Assembly: GCA_021784765.1 (NCBI GenBank)
Contig: JAJYHN010000163.1
Coordinates: 1-33,027 of the forward strand
Source of the DNA: Actinomycetes bacterium
GTDB taxonomy: Bacteria; Actinomycetota; UBA4738
DNA length: 33,027 nucleotides
Direction of reading: 5' to 3'
A program made the position numbers and the translations under genes. This document shows, in pieces, positions 8,993-19,200 of this stretch (position 1 is the stretch's first letter; every line of letters starts with the position of its first letter). The notes under the pieces are model-generated. The model searched no databases and was not told the origin of the DNA. It saw nothing but the letters and a program-made list of their open reading frames with translations.

Positions 8993-10029
8993 TGGTTGAT
9001 GCCCGCCTCGCGCGGGCCCCAGAGGGTCGGGTCGATGATCTGCGTCTGGAGCGCCGAGAGGTCCGGCAGCGCCGGCAGGGGCGCCACACTGCTCAGCACC
9101 GGCCAGTACAGCGAGTCGCCCTGCGGGTCACCGCCCTGCTGGACCTTCTGCCCGGCGCCGCTCAGGACGAACTCCGCGAACCGCTCGGCCTCCTTCAGCA
9201 CGGCGCCCTTCGCCCCGGTGCTGATGCCGATGCAGCCCGGCATCAGGGTCTGCGTCGGGAGGAACACGGACTTGATCGACGACGCCTGGAGCCCGGCGCC
9301 GATACCGGCCGAGCTCTGCACGAGCGCGAGCTTGATCTGCCCGGTCGTGAGCGCGTGCAGCGTGTCGCCGTTGGTCTGGAAGACCTGCAGCCCGTTCGCC
9401 TTCAGCTTCTCGAAGAACGCCTCGCCCTGCGCGGCCCCGCCGAACTGCTGCATCATGCCGGCGACGAAGCCGTAGGTCGGGCCCGACACCGACGGGTCGT
9501 TCATCCCGATCCCCTTGCTCCACTGCGGGGAGAGCAGGTCCTGCCAGCTCGTCGGCGGCGAGGACACCTTCGACGAGTCGTAGACGACCGCGGCCATCGT
9601 GGTGACGCCGGTCGGGATGTAGCTCTTGTCGGACGGGATCAGCTGCTGTCCGACGCTGGTGAAGGCGACGCTCGGCTCGAAGCCGCGGTGCAGCAGCCCC
9701 TCCTGGTCCAGCGCGGCGAACGCCGTCGCGCCGTCGACCCACAGGATGTCCCACTGCGGGTTGTCCTTCTCCGCCTGCACGCGGGCGAGCAGCGGCCCAG
9801 TGCTGTCGTCGACGAGCTTGGTGGGGATCCCGGTCGCCTTCTGGAACGCCGTCACCATCGCCGAGTCGTAGCCCTGGGCGGAGTAGACGACCAGCGGGAC
9901 CTTCCCGCTCGAGCCGCTCGCGTTCGCCTGCGAGCACGCGGCCCCCATCAACGCCAGCGCGGCGGCGAGCGCGGTGAGCCCCGCCCAGCGCCCGCGCGCG
10001 CGTCTGCCTGCCATCGGTCCTGCTCCCAT
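8965..10029 (-). CDS. ABC transporter substrate-binding lipoprotein (Fe3+/2-aminoethylphosphonate type)
   Basis: 354 aa; lipobox LMGAAC; LVVYSAQGYDSAMVTAFQKATGI...DILWVDGA. Confidence 0.9.
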   Translation of the reverse strand: MGAGPMAGRRARGRWAGLTALAAALALMGAACSQANASGSSGKVPLVVYSAQGYDSAMVTAFQKATGIPTKLVDDSTGPLLARVQAEKDNPQWDILWVDGATAFAALDQEGLLHRGFEPSVAFTSVGQQLIPSDKSYIPTGVTTMAAVVYDSSKVSSPPTSWQDLLSPQWSKGIGMNDPSVSGPTYGFVAGMMQQFGGAAQGEAFFEKLKANGLQVFQTNGDTLHALTTGQIKLALVQSSAGIGAGLQASSIKSVFLPTQTLMPGCIGISTGAKGAVLKEAERFAEFVLSGAGQKVQQGGDPQGDSLYWPVLSSVAPLPALPDLSALQTQIIDPTLWGPREAGINQWFDANIRG

Positions 10030-10164
10030 GCGGCCTCCTCGGATGCGCGTCCCGGGAGGTATAGGCGGAGCGGGTGAACGGCCGGCGACCGCGGGGCGGC
10101 AGCGTGACGGCCGGCGCGAGAAACCCTGGCGCGCGAGGACGGACGCGGCGCGGCGAGGGAGGCG

Positions 10165-10899
10165 TCAGACCGACTCGGTCGAGAAGCGGTAGCCGACGCT
10201 GCGCACGGTCTCGATCAGGCGCGCGTGCTCCTGGCCGAGCTTGACCCGCAGGCGGCGCACGTGCACGTCGACCGTCCGGATCCCGCCGTAGTAGTCGTAC
10301 CCCCAGACGTTCGACAGGATCGCCTCGCGCGTGTGGACGCGCCCGGGGTTCGCCGCCAGGAACCGCAGCAGCCGGTACTCCATGTAGGTAAGGTCCAGGC
10401 GCCGCCCGGCGGCGGTGGCCTGGTAGGTGGAGAGGTTCAGCACGAGGCTGCCGCGGCGGAGGACCTCGTCGTCGTCCTGCTGCCCGGCGCGGCGGCGCGC
10501 GAGGCGCAGCCGAGCCGCGAGGCCGGGCCGCGTGCAGGGCAGCTCGACGAAGTCGTCGAGGGCGGTGGATGCGGCCGGCAGCCGCTCGGCGCCGCCGGCG
10601 GGGACGGCCCAGACGATCGGTGTCTCCCGGTGGGCCGGCGAGCCACGCACGCCCTGCGCGAAGCGAATCGCGTCCTCGACCGCGCCGGCCCCCTGTCCGG
10701 GGAGCACCAGCACCACGAGGGCCGCGTCGGGTGGCGGGACGGCCGAGAGGGCGAGCGGCCGCGGCTCGTAGCCGATGCGGGCGAGCTCGGCGGAGAGCTC
10801 GTCGCGGTCGGGGCCCTCGTCGCCGGCGACCAGGGCGACCCCGATGCGCGCCGGTGCGTCCACCGGCCCCGACCCCCGGAGCTCGCCGGCCTCGCTCAC
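10165..10899 (-). CDS. orphan OmpR-type winged-helix regulator, GlnR-like, degenerate receiver domain
   Basis: GTG start at 10899 overlapping the glnA stop (GTGA); C-terminus LDLTYMEYRLLRFLAANPGRVHTREAILSNVWGYDYYGGIRTVDVHVRRLRVKLG; receiver lacks phospho-Asp. Confidence 0.85.
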   Translation of the reverse strand: MSEAGELRGSGPVDAPARIGVALVAGDEGPDRDELSAELARIGYEPRPLALSAVPPPDAALVVLVLPGQGAGAVEDAIRFAQGVRGSPAHRETPIVWAVPAGGAERLPAASTALDDFVELPCTRPGLAARLRLARRRAGQQDDDEVLRRGSLVLNLSTYQATAAGRRLDLTYMEYRLLRFLAANPGRVHTREAILSNVWGYDYYGGIRTVDVHVRRLRVKLGQEHARLIETVRSVGYRFSTESV

Positions 10900-12233
10900 A
10901 GCCTCGGGAGGTAGCGCTCCAGCTCGAAGCCGGTCACGTAGGCCTTGTACTCGTTCCACTCCTCGACCTTGTTCTCCAGGAACCACTCGAACAGGTGGTC
11001 GCCGAGGGTTTCGCGGACCAGATCGCTGCCGCGCATCTCGGCGAGCGCCTCCGGCAGGCTCTCCGGCAGCGACGCGATCCCGGCGGCCGCCAGCTCCTCC
11101 TCGCCCATGCGGTCGAGGTCGTCGGGCGACTCGGCCGGCAGCTCGTAGCCCCGCTCGATCCCCCGCAGCCCCGCCTCGAGCAGGAGCGCGAACGCCAGGT
11201 ACGGGTTGCAGGCGGGATCAGGCGCCCGGTACTCGGCGCGGCAGCTGCCCTCCTTGCCCGGCTTCGACAGCGGCACCCGCACGAGCGCCCCCCGGTTGCG
11301 AACCCCCCAGGAGACGCGCACCGGCGCCTCGAAGCCCGGCACCAGCCGCTTGTAGGAGTTCACCCACTGGTTGGTGACCGCGGTGATCTCCCGCGCGTGG
11401 CGCAGCAGGCCGGCGACGAACGCCCGCGCCTCCGGGGAGAGGTGGATGGGGTCGGCGGCGTCGTAGAACGCGTTGCGCTCGCCGCGAAACAGCGACAGGT
11501 GCGTGTGCATCCCCGAGCCCCACTCGCCCTGGATCGGCTTCGGCATGAACGTCGCGTACAGGCCCGCCTCGCGCGCGACCTCCTTCACCACCAGGCGGAA
11601 GGTCATCATCGAGTCGGCGATCGTGAGCGCGTCCGCGTGGCGGAGATCGACCCCGTGCTGCGAGGCCCCGACCTCGTGGTGGGAGTCCTTGACCGGGATC
11701 CCCATCTGCTCGAGGTAGGTGATGACCTGCCGGCGGAAGTCGCTGCCCACGTCGAGCGGGGTCAGGTCGAAGTACGAGCCGACGTCAAGGGGGGTCGGGC
11801 GGGCCGCGCTCTCGAACAGGAAGAACTCGACCTCGGGCCCGACGTAGAACGTGAAGCCGCGCTCGCCGGCGCGCGCGAGCGCGCGCTTCAGCACGTGTCG
11901 CGGGTCGCCCTCGAACGGCTCGCCGTCGGGGGTGAGGACGTCGCAGTACATGCGGGCCACGGCGCCGCCCTCCTCGGGCGAGCGCCAGGGAAGCACGGCG
12001 AACGTGCGCGGGTCCGGACGGGCGACCATGTCGGCCTCCTCGCGCCGCGCGAACCCGTTCACCGCGGACCCGTCGAAGCTCGCCCCCTCCGAGAGCGCCT
12101 CCGGCAGCTCCTCGGCGGGGATCGCGAACGACTTCAGGTAGCCGAGGATGTCGGTGAACCAGAGGCGGACGAAGCGAATGCCGCGCTCCTCGGCGGCCTG
12201 AAGGACGAAGTCGGCGGCGGTGTCGTGCTCCAT
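10896..12233 (-). CDS. glnA: type I glutamine synthetase (GlnA2-like)
   Basis: 445 aa; VGPEVEFFLFE, HHEVGASQHGVDLR, PIQGEWGSGMHTHLSL, NSYKRLVPGFEAPV, CRAEYRAPDPACNPYLAFALLLEAGLRGI. Confidence 0.95.
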   Translation of the reverse strand: MEHDTAADFVLQAAEERGIRFVRLWFTDILGYLKSFAIPAEELPEALSEGASFDGSAVNGFARREEADMVARPDPRTFAVLPWRSPEEGGAVARMYCDVLTPDGEPFEGDPRHVLKRALARAGERGFTFYVGPEVEFFLFESAARPTPLDVGSYFDLTPLDVGSDFRRQVITYLEQMGIPVKDSHHEVGASQHGVDLRHADALTIADSMMTFRLVVKEVAREAGLYATFMPKPIQGEWGSGMHTHLSLFRGERNAFYDAADPIHLSPEARAFVAGLLRHAREITAVTNQWVNSYKRLVPGFEAPVRVSWGVRNRGALVRVPLSKPGKEGSCRAEYRAPDPACNPYLAFALLLEAGLRGIERGYELPAESPDDLDRMGEEELAAAGIASLPESLPEALAEMRGSDLVRETLGDHLFEWFLENKVEEWNEYKAYVTGFELERYLPRL

Positions 12234-12320
12234 CCCTCGTCCCCTCGTCGCACGCCCGTCGGGCCCGGCGCGGGAGCGAACGGGCCGAGCGACCCCGCGG
12301 CCGCCGACGGCACGCCGCGA

Positions 12321-12602
12321 TTATCCCGCGCTGGCGAGCAGGGCGGGCTCGTCGGGGACGGTCACGACCCCGGGCCCGTTCGCGGCGCAGGCGAGGATTC
12401 GCGTGACGCCCGGCAGCGAGCGAATGCCGTCGACGACCCGGCGCTCGAGGTCGGCCGCGTCGGCCGCAACGGCGCGCACGATCAGGTCGTAGGGGCCGGT
12501 CACCCGGTGGACGTCGGTCACCCCATCGATCGCCGCCGCGTCGCGGGCGACGTGGCGGGCGCGCCCGACCATCGTCTCGATCATGACGTAGGCACGAACC
12601 AT
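12321..12602 (-). CDS. stand-alone Lrp/AsnC ligand-binding (RAM) domain protein
   Basis: 93 aa from MVRAYVMIET; DVHRVTGPYDLIVRAVAADAADLERRVVDGIRSLPGVTR; no HTH. Confidence 0.88.
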   Translation of the reverse strand: MVRAYVMIETMVGRARHVARDAAAIDGVTDVHRVTGPYDLIVRAVAADAADLERRVVDGIRSLPGVTRILACAANGPGVVTVPDEPALLASAG

Positions 12603-12793
12603 CAGCACCACCTCCTGCCTCACGCACGCTAGCCCCGGTCGATATCGCGACGATTTCGTCCGTGTGAACGCTCGATGACGCGGGCGGTCGCGGCTCGAAC
12701 ACTCGACCACGACACGGGTCGGGCGTAGCGTCCTGGTGTTGTGTACGATCACGAGGTCGAGAGCGCCCAGCATCTCGGAATCTGGGACGAGGC

Positions 12794-13258
12794 ATGTTCG
12801 AGCTGACCCGGCGTTGGACGATCCTGGGGATTTCCGTCGCAGTCGTTGCGGCCGCTGCCCTCGGCACGCACTTCCTCGTGGCGGCGAGAGCAGGGGGCGT
12901 CGACCCCGCCTATCTGGCGCTCGGCGTGACCCCGGAGCAGCTCGGAACTGCGGGCATCTCGATCGCGAGCGCGGCGAACGGGACGCAGCCCGTCCTCAGC
13001 CTGGCCGCTGCCGAGCAGCAGGCCGAGGCGGCCTGGCCCGGCGCCGGCTACAGGCCCGGCGTTCTCGTCGACTTCAGTCAGCCATCGGCCCCGCCGGGCC
13101 CCATCGTGGACCAGCTGTGCTGGGCGTTCTCCGATCCCGACGCCGCCATCCCCCCGGGCGGTGTCCCGGGCGGGTCGCCCCCTCCTCCGGCCACCTACTT
13201 CGTGGTGTTCATCAACGCGAGCTCGGGGGTGACGGAGTCGATCGTCTCCGGGAACTGA
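12794..13258 (+). CDS. membrane-anchored/secreted hypothetical protein
   Basis: 154 aa; N-terminal TM TILGISVAVVAAAALGTHFLVAA; C-terminus YFVVFINASSGVTESIVSGN weakly PepSY-like. Confidence 0.6.
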   Translation: MFELTRRWTILGISVAVVAAAALGTHFLVAARAGGVDPAYLALGVTPEQLGTAGISIASAANGTQPVLSLAAAEQQAEAAWPGAGYRPGVLVDFSQPSAPPGPIVDQLCWAFSDPDAAIPPGGVPGGSPPPPATYFVVFINASSGVTESIVSGN

Positions 13259-13280
13259 GCGCGGCGGCCCCCTGCCGCCG

Positions 13281-13309
13281 TTGACAGGCGCGCCCCGCGG
13301 CGGTACGAA
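13281..13309 (+). promoter_or_regulatory. candidate sigma70-type promoter of ppc
   Basis: TTGACA (13281-13286), 17-bp spacer, TACGAA (13304-13309), ATG at 13324; very short leader. Confidence 0.55.
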
Positions 13310-13323
13310 GCGATCCTCCGCCC

Positions 13324-16065
13324 ATGCCCTCCGAGCCGACCCGCCCGACCGACCCCGTGCCCGCCGGCACCGCCACGCGCGCGGGCGAGCCGCTGCCCGA
13401 GCCGCTCGCCCGCGACATCGCCGTGCTCCGCGGGGTCCTGGACGAGGTGCTGCGGGAGTCGGCGGGGCCGGACCTGCCCCGGGACCTCGAGCGGCTGCTC
13501 CAGGCGACCGTCGCGCTGCGCGCCGACCCCGGCGCCGGGCGGCGCGGCGAGGCGACGGCGCTCGTGGCCGGGCTCCGGGACGGGCGTGCCGAGCAGCTCG
13601 CGGCGGCCTTCACCCTGTCGTTCCACCTGATGAACCTGGCCGAGGAGCACCACCGCGCGCGGACGATCCGCGAGCGCGGCGGCGCGCCGGGGCGGCCCGT
13701 GGCCGACTCGATCGACGCGGCCGTGGTGGCCGTGCGGGAGCAGGACGGGGACGAGGCGCTCCGCGAGGTGCTCGGACGCCTGGAGGTCGCCCCGGTCCTG
13801 ACGGCCCACCCGACCGAGGCGCGCCGCCGGGCGGTGGTCGAGGGCATCCGCCGGGTCGGCGACCAGCTCGAGCGGCTCGACGACCCGCGCATCTCGCGCG
13901 CCGAGTCCGCCGACGTGCGGCGGCGCCTGCTGGAGGAGGTCGCGATCCTCTGGCGCACGGCGCCGCTGCGCGAGCACCGGCCGACCCCGTTGGACGAGGT
14001 GCGAACGGCGATGGCGCTGTTCGACGAGACGCTCTTCGGGATCGTCCCGCACCTCTACCGCGAGCTCGACCGGGCGCTCGGGCCTCCAGACGACGGCCTG
14101 CGCCCGTCGGCGGCGCCGGCGTTCCTGCGGTGGGGGACGTGGATCGGTGGGGACCGTGATGGGAACCCGTCGGTCACGGCCGAGATCACCCGGGCGACGC
14201 TGGCGATCCAGGCCGACCACGTCCTTCGGGGCCTCGAGGCGGCGGCGCGGCGGATCGCGCGCTCCCTGACGGCCTCCGAGCGTTCGACGCCGCCCTCCGC
14301 GGAGCTCGCGCGCTCGCTCGCGCGCGACGAGGGGGCGTTCCCCGCCGTGGCCGCCGCGCTTCGCAGCCGCGCCCCCGGCGAGCCCCACCGCCGGGCCCTC
14401 GCCCTGGCGGCCGAGCGGCTGGCGGCGACCCGGACCGGCGGAACGGGCGCATATGGCGGTCCGGAGGAGCTCCTGGCCGACCTCCGCATGCTGCAGCGCT
14501 CCCTGGAGGCGGCCGGCGCCCCGCGACTCGCCCACGGGGAGCTGCAGCACCTGGTCTGGCAGGCGGAGACCTTCGGGTTCCACCTCGCCTCGCTGGAGGT
14601 TCGCCAGCACGCCTCGGTCCACGCGCGCGTGCTGGCCGAGCTGGCCCCGGACGCCGCCGGGGACGCCGCCGCGCTCGACCGGCTGGCCGCCGAAGGGTGG
14701 CCGGCCGCGACCGCACCCCGGTCGGAGGAGTCCGCCGAGGTGCTCGCAACCCTTGGCGCGATGGCAGACCTGCAGGCCCGCCACGGGGTCGAGGCGTGCC
14801 GCCGCTACGTCGTGAGCTTCACGCGGTCGGCGGCCGACGTGGTCGCCGTGCGGGCCCTGGCCCGGCTCGCCGTCGGCGAGGATCGCTGGCCGGCCCTGCG
14901 CCTCGACGTCGTCCCCCTGTTCGAGTCGCGCGCCGACCTGCAGGCGGCGCCGGCGGTGCTGGACGACCTGTTGACGCTGCCCGGGTTCGCCGGATGGCTC
15001 GACGCGGCCGGACGCAGGCTCGAGGTCATGCTCGGCTACTCGGACTCCGCGAAGGACGCGGGCGTGCTCGCCGCGAACGTCGCGCTGTACGGCGCGCAGG
15101 CCGGCCTCGCCGCATGGGCGGCGGAGCGCGGCGTCGCGCTGGCGCTGTTCCACGGCCGCGGGGGCGCGCTCGGCCGCGGGGGCGGCCCGGCCAACCGGGC
15201 CATCCTCGCCCAGGCGCCGGGGTCGGTCGCCGGGCGGTTCAAGGTCACCGAGCAGGGCGAGGCGGTCTTCGCCCGGTACGGCAACCCGAGCATCGCGCGC
15301 CGCCACCTCGAGCAGGTGACGAACGCCGTGCTGCTGGTCTCCGCGCGCGCCGTCGCCCCCGGCCCCGCTGCCGGATGGGAGCGCTTCGAGGGGACGATCG
15401 CCCGCATGGCCGAGGCCTCGGAGGTCGCCTACCGCGACCTCGTCGAGCGCCCGGGCTTCGGCGAGTTCCTCGCCGCGGTCACCCCCCTCGACGAGCTCGC
15501 CGAGCTGCGGATCGGCTCGCGCCCGGCCCGGCGCGCCGGCCGTCACGACCTGGCCTCGCTGCGCGCGATCCCCTGGGTGTTTGCCTGGACACAGAGCCGG
15601 TGCAACCTGGCCGGCTGGTACGGGCTGGGGTCGGGGCTCGCCGCCGTCGCCGGGGATCGCGGGGGCCTCGACACCCTCCGCGCGATGCACCGCGAGTGGC
15701 CCTTCTTCACCTCGATGCTCGAGAACGCCGAGATGAGCCTGGTGAAGGCCGACATGCCGATCGCCGAGCTGTACCTGGCGCTCGGCCGGCGCCCGGACCT
15801 CGCCGGCGCGATCGTCGCCGAGCACGACCGCACGCGCGACCTCGTGCTGGCGGTCACGGGCCACGACCGGCTGCTGGCGGGGCGGCCGGTGCTGCGCCGC
15901 GCGGTCGACCTGCGCAACCCCTTCGTCGACGCGCTGTCGTTCCTGCAGCTCCGGTTCCTCCGCGAGCTGCGGGCGGCGCCCGGCGAGGCCGAGCGCGCCC
16001 GCCTCGGCGACCTGGTGCGGCTGACGGTCGCGGGCGTCGCGGCCGGCCTGCAGAACACCGGCTGA
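13324..16065 (+). CDS. ppc: phosphoenolpyruvate carboxylase
   Basis: 913 aa; VLTAHPTEARRR, GGDRDGNPSVT, MLGYSDSAKDAG, FHGRGGALGRGGGPANRAI, C-terminal QNTG. Confidence 0.98.
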   Translation: MPSEPTRPTDPVPAGTATRAGEPLPEPLARDIAVLRGVLDEVLRESAGPDLPRDLERLLQATVALRADPGAGRRGEATALVAGLRDGRAEQLAAAFTLSFHLMNLAEEHHRARTIRERGGAPGRPVADSIDAAVVAVREQDGDEALREVLGRLEVAPVLTAHPTEARRRAVVEGIRRVGDQLERLDDPRISRAESADVRRRLLEEVAILWRTAPLREHRPTPLDEVRTAMALFDETLFGIVPHLYRELDRALGPPDDGLRPSAAPAFLRWGTWIGGDRDGNPSVTAEITRATLAIQADHVLRGLEAAARRIARSLTASERSTPPSAELARSLARDEGAFPAVAAALRSRAPGEPHRRALALAAERLAATRTGGTGAYGGPEELLADLRMLQRSLEAAGAPRLAHGELQHLVWQAETFGFHLASLEVRQHASVHARVLAELAPDAAGDAAALDRLAAEGWPAATAPRSEESAEVLATLGAMADLQARHGVEACRRYVVSFTRSAADVVAVRALARLAVGEDRWPALRLDVVPLFESRADLQAAPAVLDDLLTLPGFAGWLDAAGRRLEVMLGYSDSAKDAGVLAANVALYGAQAGLAAWAAERGVALALFHGRGGALGRGGGPANRAILAQAPGSVAGRFKVTEQGEAVFARYGNPSIARRHLEQVTNAVLLVSARAVAPGPAAGWERFEGTIARMAEASEVAYRDLVERPGFGEFLAAVTPLDELAELRIGSRPARRAGRHDLASLRAIPWVFAWTQSRCNLAGWYGLGSGLAAVAGDRGGLDTLRAMHREWPFFTSMLENAEMSLVKADMPIAELYLALGRRPDLAGAIVAEHDRTRDLVLAVTGHDRLLAGRPVLRRAVDLRNPFVDALSFLQLRFLRELRAAPGEAERARLGDLVRLTVAGVAAGLQNTG

Positions 16066-16248
16066 TCCCGGCGGCGCCCGGCCACGGCGGTCCCGTGGAC
16101 GCCCCGGCGCCGCGCGTCACACAGCGTTCATCCGGGCGAAATCCGGCCGCAAACGGGCATCCCTATCGTGCGGTCCATCCCTCGGGTCGGGGGCGCGTTC
16201 GCGTCCCCTCGCGGCGTCGGCCGCGACGGCCACGGGACGGGAGGTGCG

Positions 16249-19200
16249 ATGCGCGCAAGGACGCCCGGCTGGGACCCTCGTGCGACCGAGCGGGACGCCT
16301 GCGGGGCGGGCTTCGTCGCCGACGCCGAGGGCAGGGCCTCGAGGGAGATCGTCGAACGGGCGCTCGACGCGCTCGCCCGCGTCCGCCACCGGGGAGCCGT
16401 GGCCGCCGACGCACGGACCGGCGACGGCGCCGGGCTGCTCACGCCCATCCCCCGCGGCCTGCTGGCCGCGGCGCTCGGGCCCCGGGGCGCGGCCCTCGAC
16501 CTCGAGCGGCTGGGGCTCGCGATGGTCTTCGCCTTCGACGGCGCGCCGCCGGCCGACGTCCGTCGGGCGGTCGAGGCGGCCTGCGCCGACGAGGCGATCG
16601 ACGTCGTCGCGTGGCGGACGGTGCCGGTCGAGCCGGAGGCGCTCGGCGAGCAGGCCCTGCGCGCGATGCCCCGGATCGAGCAGGCGGTGCTCGGATGGCC
16701 GACCGGCCGGTTCGAGGAGGACGGCGAGCGCGCCTGCCACCGCGCGCGCCGCCGGGCCGAGGCGGCGCTCCGCCGCGACGGCCGCCACGTCTACTTCCCC
16801 TCGTTCAGCTTCTCGACCGTCACCTACAAGGCGCTGGTCGCGGCCGACCAGCTCGCCAGGTTCTACCCGGACCTGCGCGACCCGCGCTTCGAGGGAGCGT
16901 TCGCGATCTTCCACCAGCGGTACTCGACGAACACCGCGCCGACCTGGGAGCGGGCGCAGCCGTTCCGCCTCTCCGCCCACAACGGCGAGATCAACACCAT
17001 CGCCGGCAACGTGCACCGGATGCGCTCGCGCGAGGGGCGGCTGGGACTCCCGACCCAGGCCGAGGAGGACCTGCTGCGCCCGATCGTCGACGAGACGGGC
17101 TCGGACTCCGCGATGCTCGACGACGTCGTCGAGCTGCTGGCGCGCGAGTCGAGCCTCGGCGCGCCGCGGGACATCCGTCAGGTCGTCGCGATGCTGGTGC
17201 CGGCCGCGTGGGAGGGGACCCCCGGCCTGCCCCCGGAGGTCCGCGACTTCTACCGCTGGCACGCCACGCAGATGGAGCCGTGGGACGGGCCGGCGGCGCT
17301 GGTGTTCACCGACGGGTCCGGCGTCGGGGCGGCCCTCGACCGCAACGGGCTGCGACCGCTCCGGTGGGCGATCTGCGACGACGGGTTCGTCGCGGCCGCA
17401 TCGGAGGCGGGTGCCGTCGACGTCGCCGGCCACGGGGGCGTGCGACGGGGGAAGCTCGGCCCCGGGGGAATGCTGTACGTGGACCCGCACGAGTGCGGGG
17501 TGCAGCTCGACCCCGTGCGCCGGGTGGCGCACCGGCGGCCGTACGGCGCCTGGCTGCGCGAGCACCGCATCGTGCACGCGGGCGGCGAGCCCGCCGGCAT
17601 CGCGCCCGTGACCGAGCCGGCGCGACGGCGGGCCCTGCACGGCTACACCCGCGAGGAGCTGTTGCTCTCGCTCCGGCCGTCGGCGCACGCGGGCAGGGAG
17701 CCGACGTTCTCGATGGGCGACGACACTCCGCCCGCGGCCCTGCGGGCGCACCGGGGAACGGTCTTCGACCACGTCCGGCAGCGGTTCGCCCAGGTCACGA
17801 ACCCGGCGATCGACCACCTGCGCGAGCGCTTCGTGATGTCGACCCGGGTCCTGCTCGGGCCGCGCGACCCGCTGCTCTGGGAGCGGCCCGAGACCGCCTC
17901 CGTCGTGGAGTGCGCGTCGTTCCTGCTGTTCCGCCTGCCCGGTGGGGCCGTCCTGGACGCCACCTGGCCGGTCGAGGAGGGGCCGGCCGGGCTGCGCGCC
18001 GCCCTCGAGCGCCTCGGGCACGAGGCCGTCCACGCGGCCCGCCATGGCGGCGGCATCCAGGTGGTGAGCGACGCCGGGGCCGGGCCCGCCCGCGCCCCCG
18101 TTCCCTCGCTGCTCGCCGTCGGCGCGGTGGACCTCGCGCTGCTGGCTGCCGGGCACCGGACGCGGACCTCGATCGTGGTTCAGTCCGACGACGCGCGCGA
18201 GTCCCACCACGTCGCGGCGCTCCTCGGGTTCGGCGCCGAGGCGGTCCTGCCGCGGCTCGCGTTCGTGACGATCGCCGAGCTGGCCGAGGAGGCGGAGGGG
18301 TCGGAGGCCGTCCCGGCATGGCTCGCCCGCTACTGGACGGCGCTCGAGGAGGGCGTGCTGAAGGCACTCGCCAAGCTCGGCATCTCGTCGGTGGATGCCT
18401 ACCGGGGCGCGAGGACCTTCGACGTGCTGGGGCTCTCGGAGGACGCCGTCGACCTCTGCCTCGCCGGCGCCCCAGCGGCGCTCGGCGGGACCGGCCTGGA
18501 GGATCTCGCGGCCGACGTGCTGGCGCGCCACGCGGGGGCCTTCGGCGAGGCGACGGCTCCGGCGCCGGCCAACCCCGGGCTGGTGAAGTTCCACCGGGGC
18601 GGCGAGTACCACGCGACGAACCCCGACGTGGTTCGCGCGCTGCACGGCTTCGTCGACCCCTCGGGCGAGCGGCTCCGCTCCACGGTCGCCGGGCAGGACA
18701 AGGCGGCGGTCGCGCGGCGCGCGGGCGCGGGCGCGGGCGCGGGCGCGAAGGCGAACGGTTCCGATCCCTACGAGGCGTTCGCCCGGCTGATCGACGCGCG
18801 CCCCCCGGCAGCCCCCCGCGACCTGCTCGAGCCGGCCCCGGCCGGCCCCCCGGTCCCGCTCCACGAGGTGGAGCCCGCCCCGGCCATCCTTCGAAGGTTC
18901 TCGACGGCCGCGATCTCCCACGGCTCGATCTCGAGGGAGGCGCACAAGACGCTCGCCCTCGCCATGGCGCTCGTCGGGGGGATGTCGAACTCGGGCGAGG
19001 GGGGCGAGGACCCCGCCCGGTTCCGCACCCCGCGCAATTCCCGCATCAAGCAGATCGCATCCGGCCGCTTCGGCGTGACCCCCGAGTACTGCGCGTTCGC
19101 CGACGAGCTGCAGATCAAGATCGCCCAGGGGTCCAAGCCCGGAGAGGGGGGGCACCTGCCGGCGCACAAGGTCACCGACGAGATCGCCCGCCTGCGGCAC

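Noticed and set aside
6084-9089. 1001-aa ORF as a single transporter fusion
   Set aside because: Only the C-terminal ~378 aa (ATPase) is coherent; the upstream part is off-frame to the permease, which has its own ORF.
11755-11805. TPLDVGSYFDLTPLDVGSDF apparent internal repeat in glutamine synthetase
   Set aside because: The PLD-GGYFDL-PLD pattern is normal in type I GS from this group; not a recent duplication.
13262-13280. cggcgg-ccccctg-ccgccg hairpin before ppc
   Set aside because: Short GC stem, no poly-T; cannot be distinguished from composition.
13195-15864. 889-aa minus-strand ORF antisense to ppc
   Set aside because: Same antisense artefact; ppc is fully supported.
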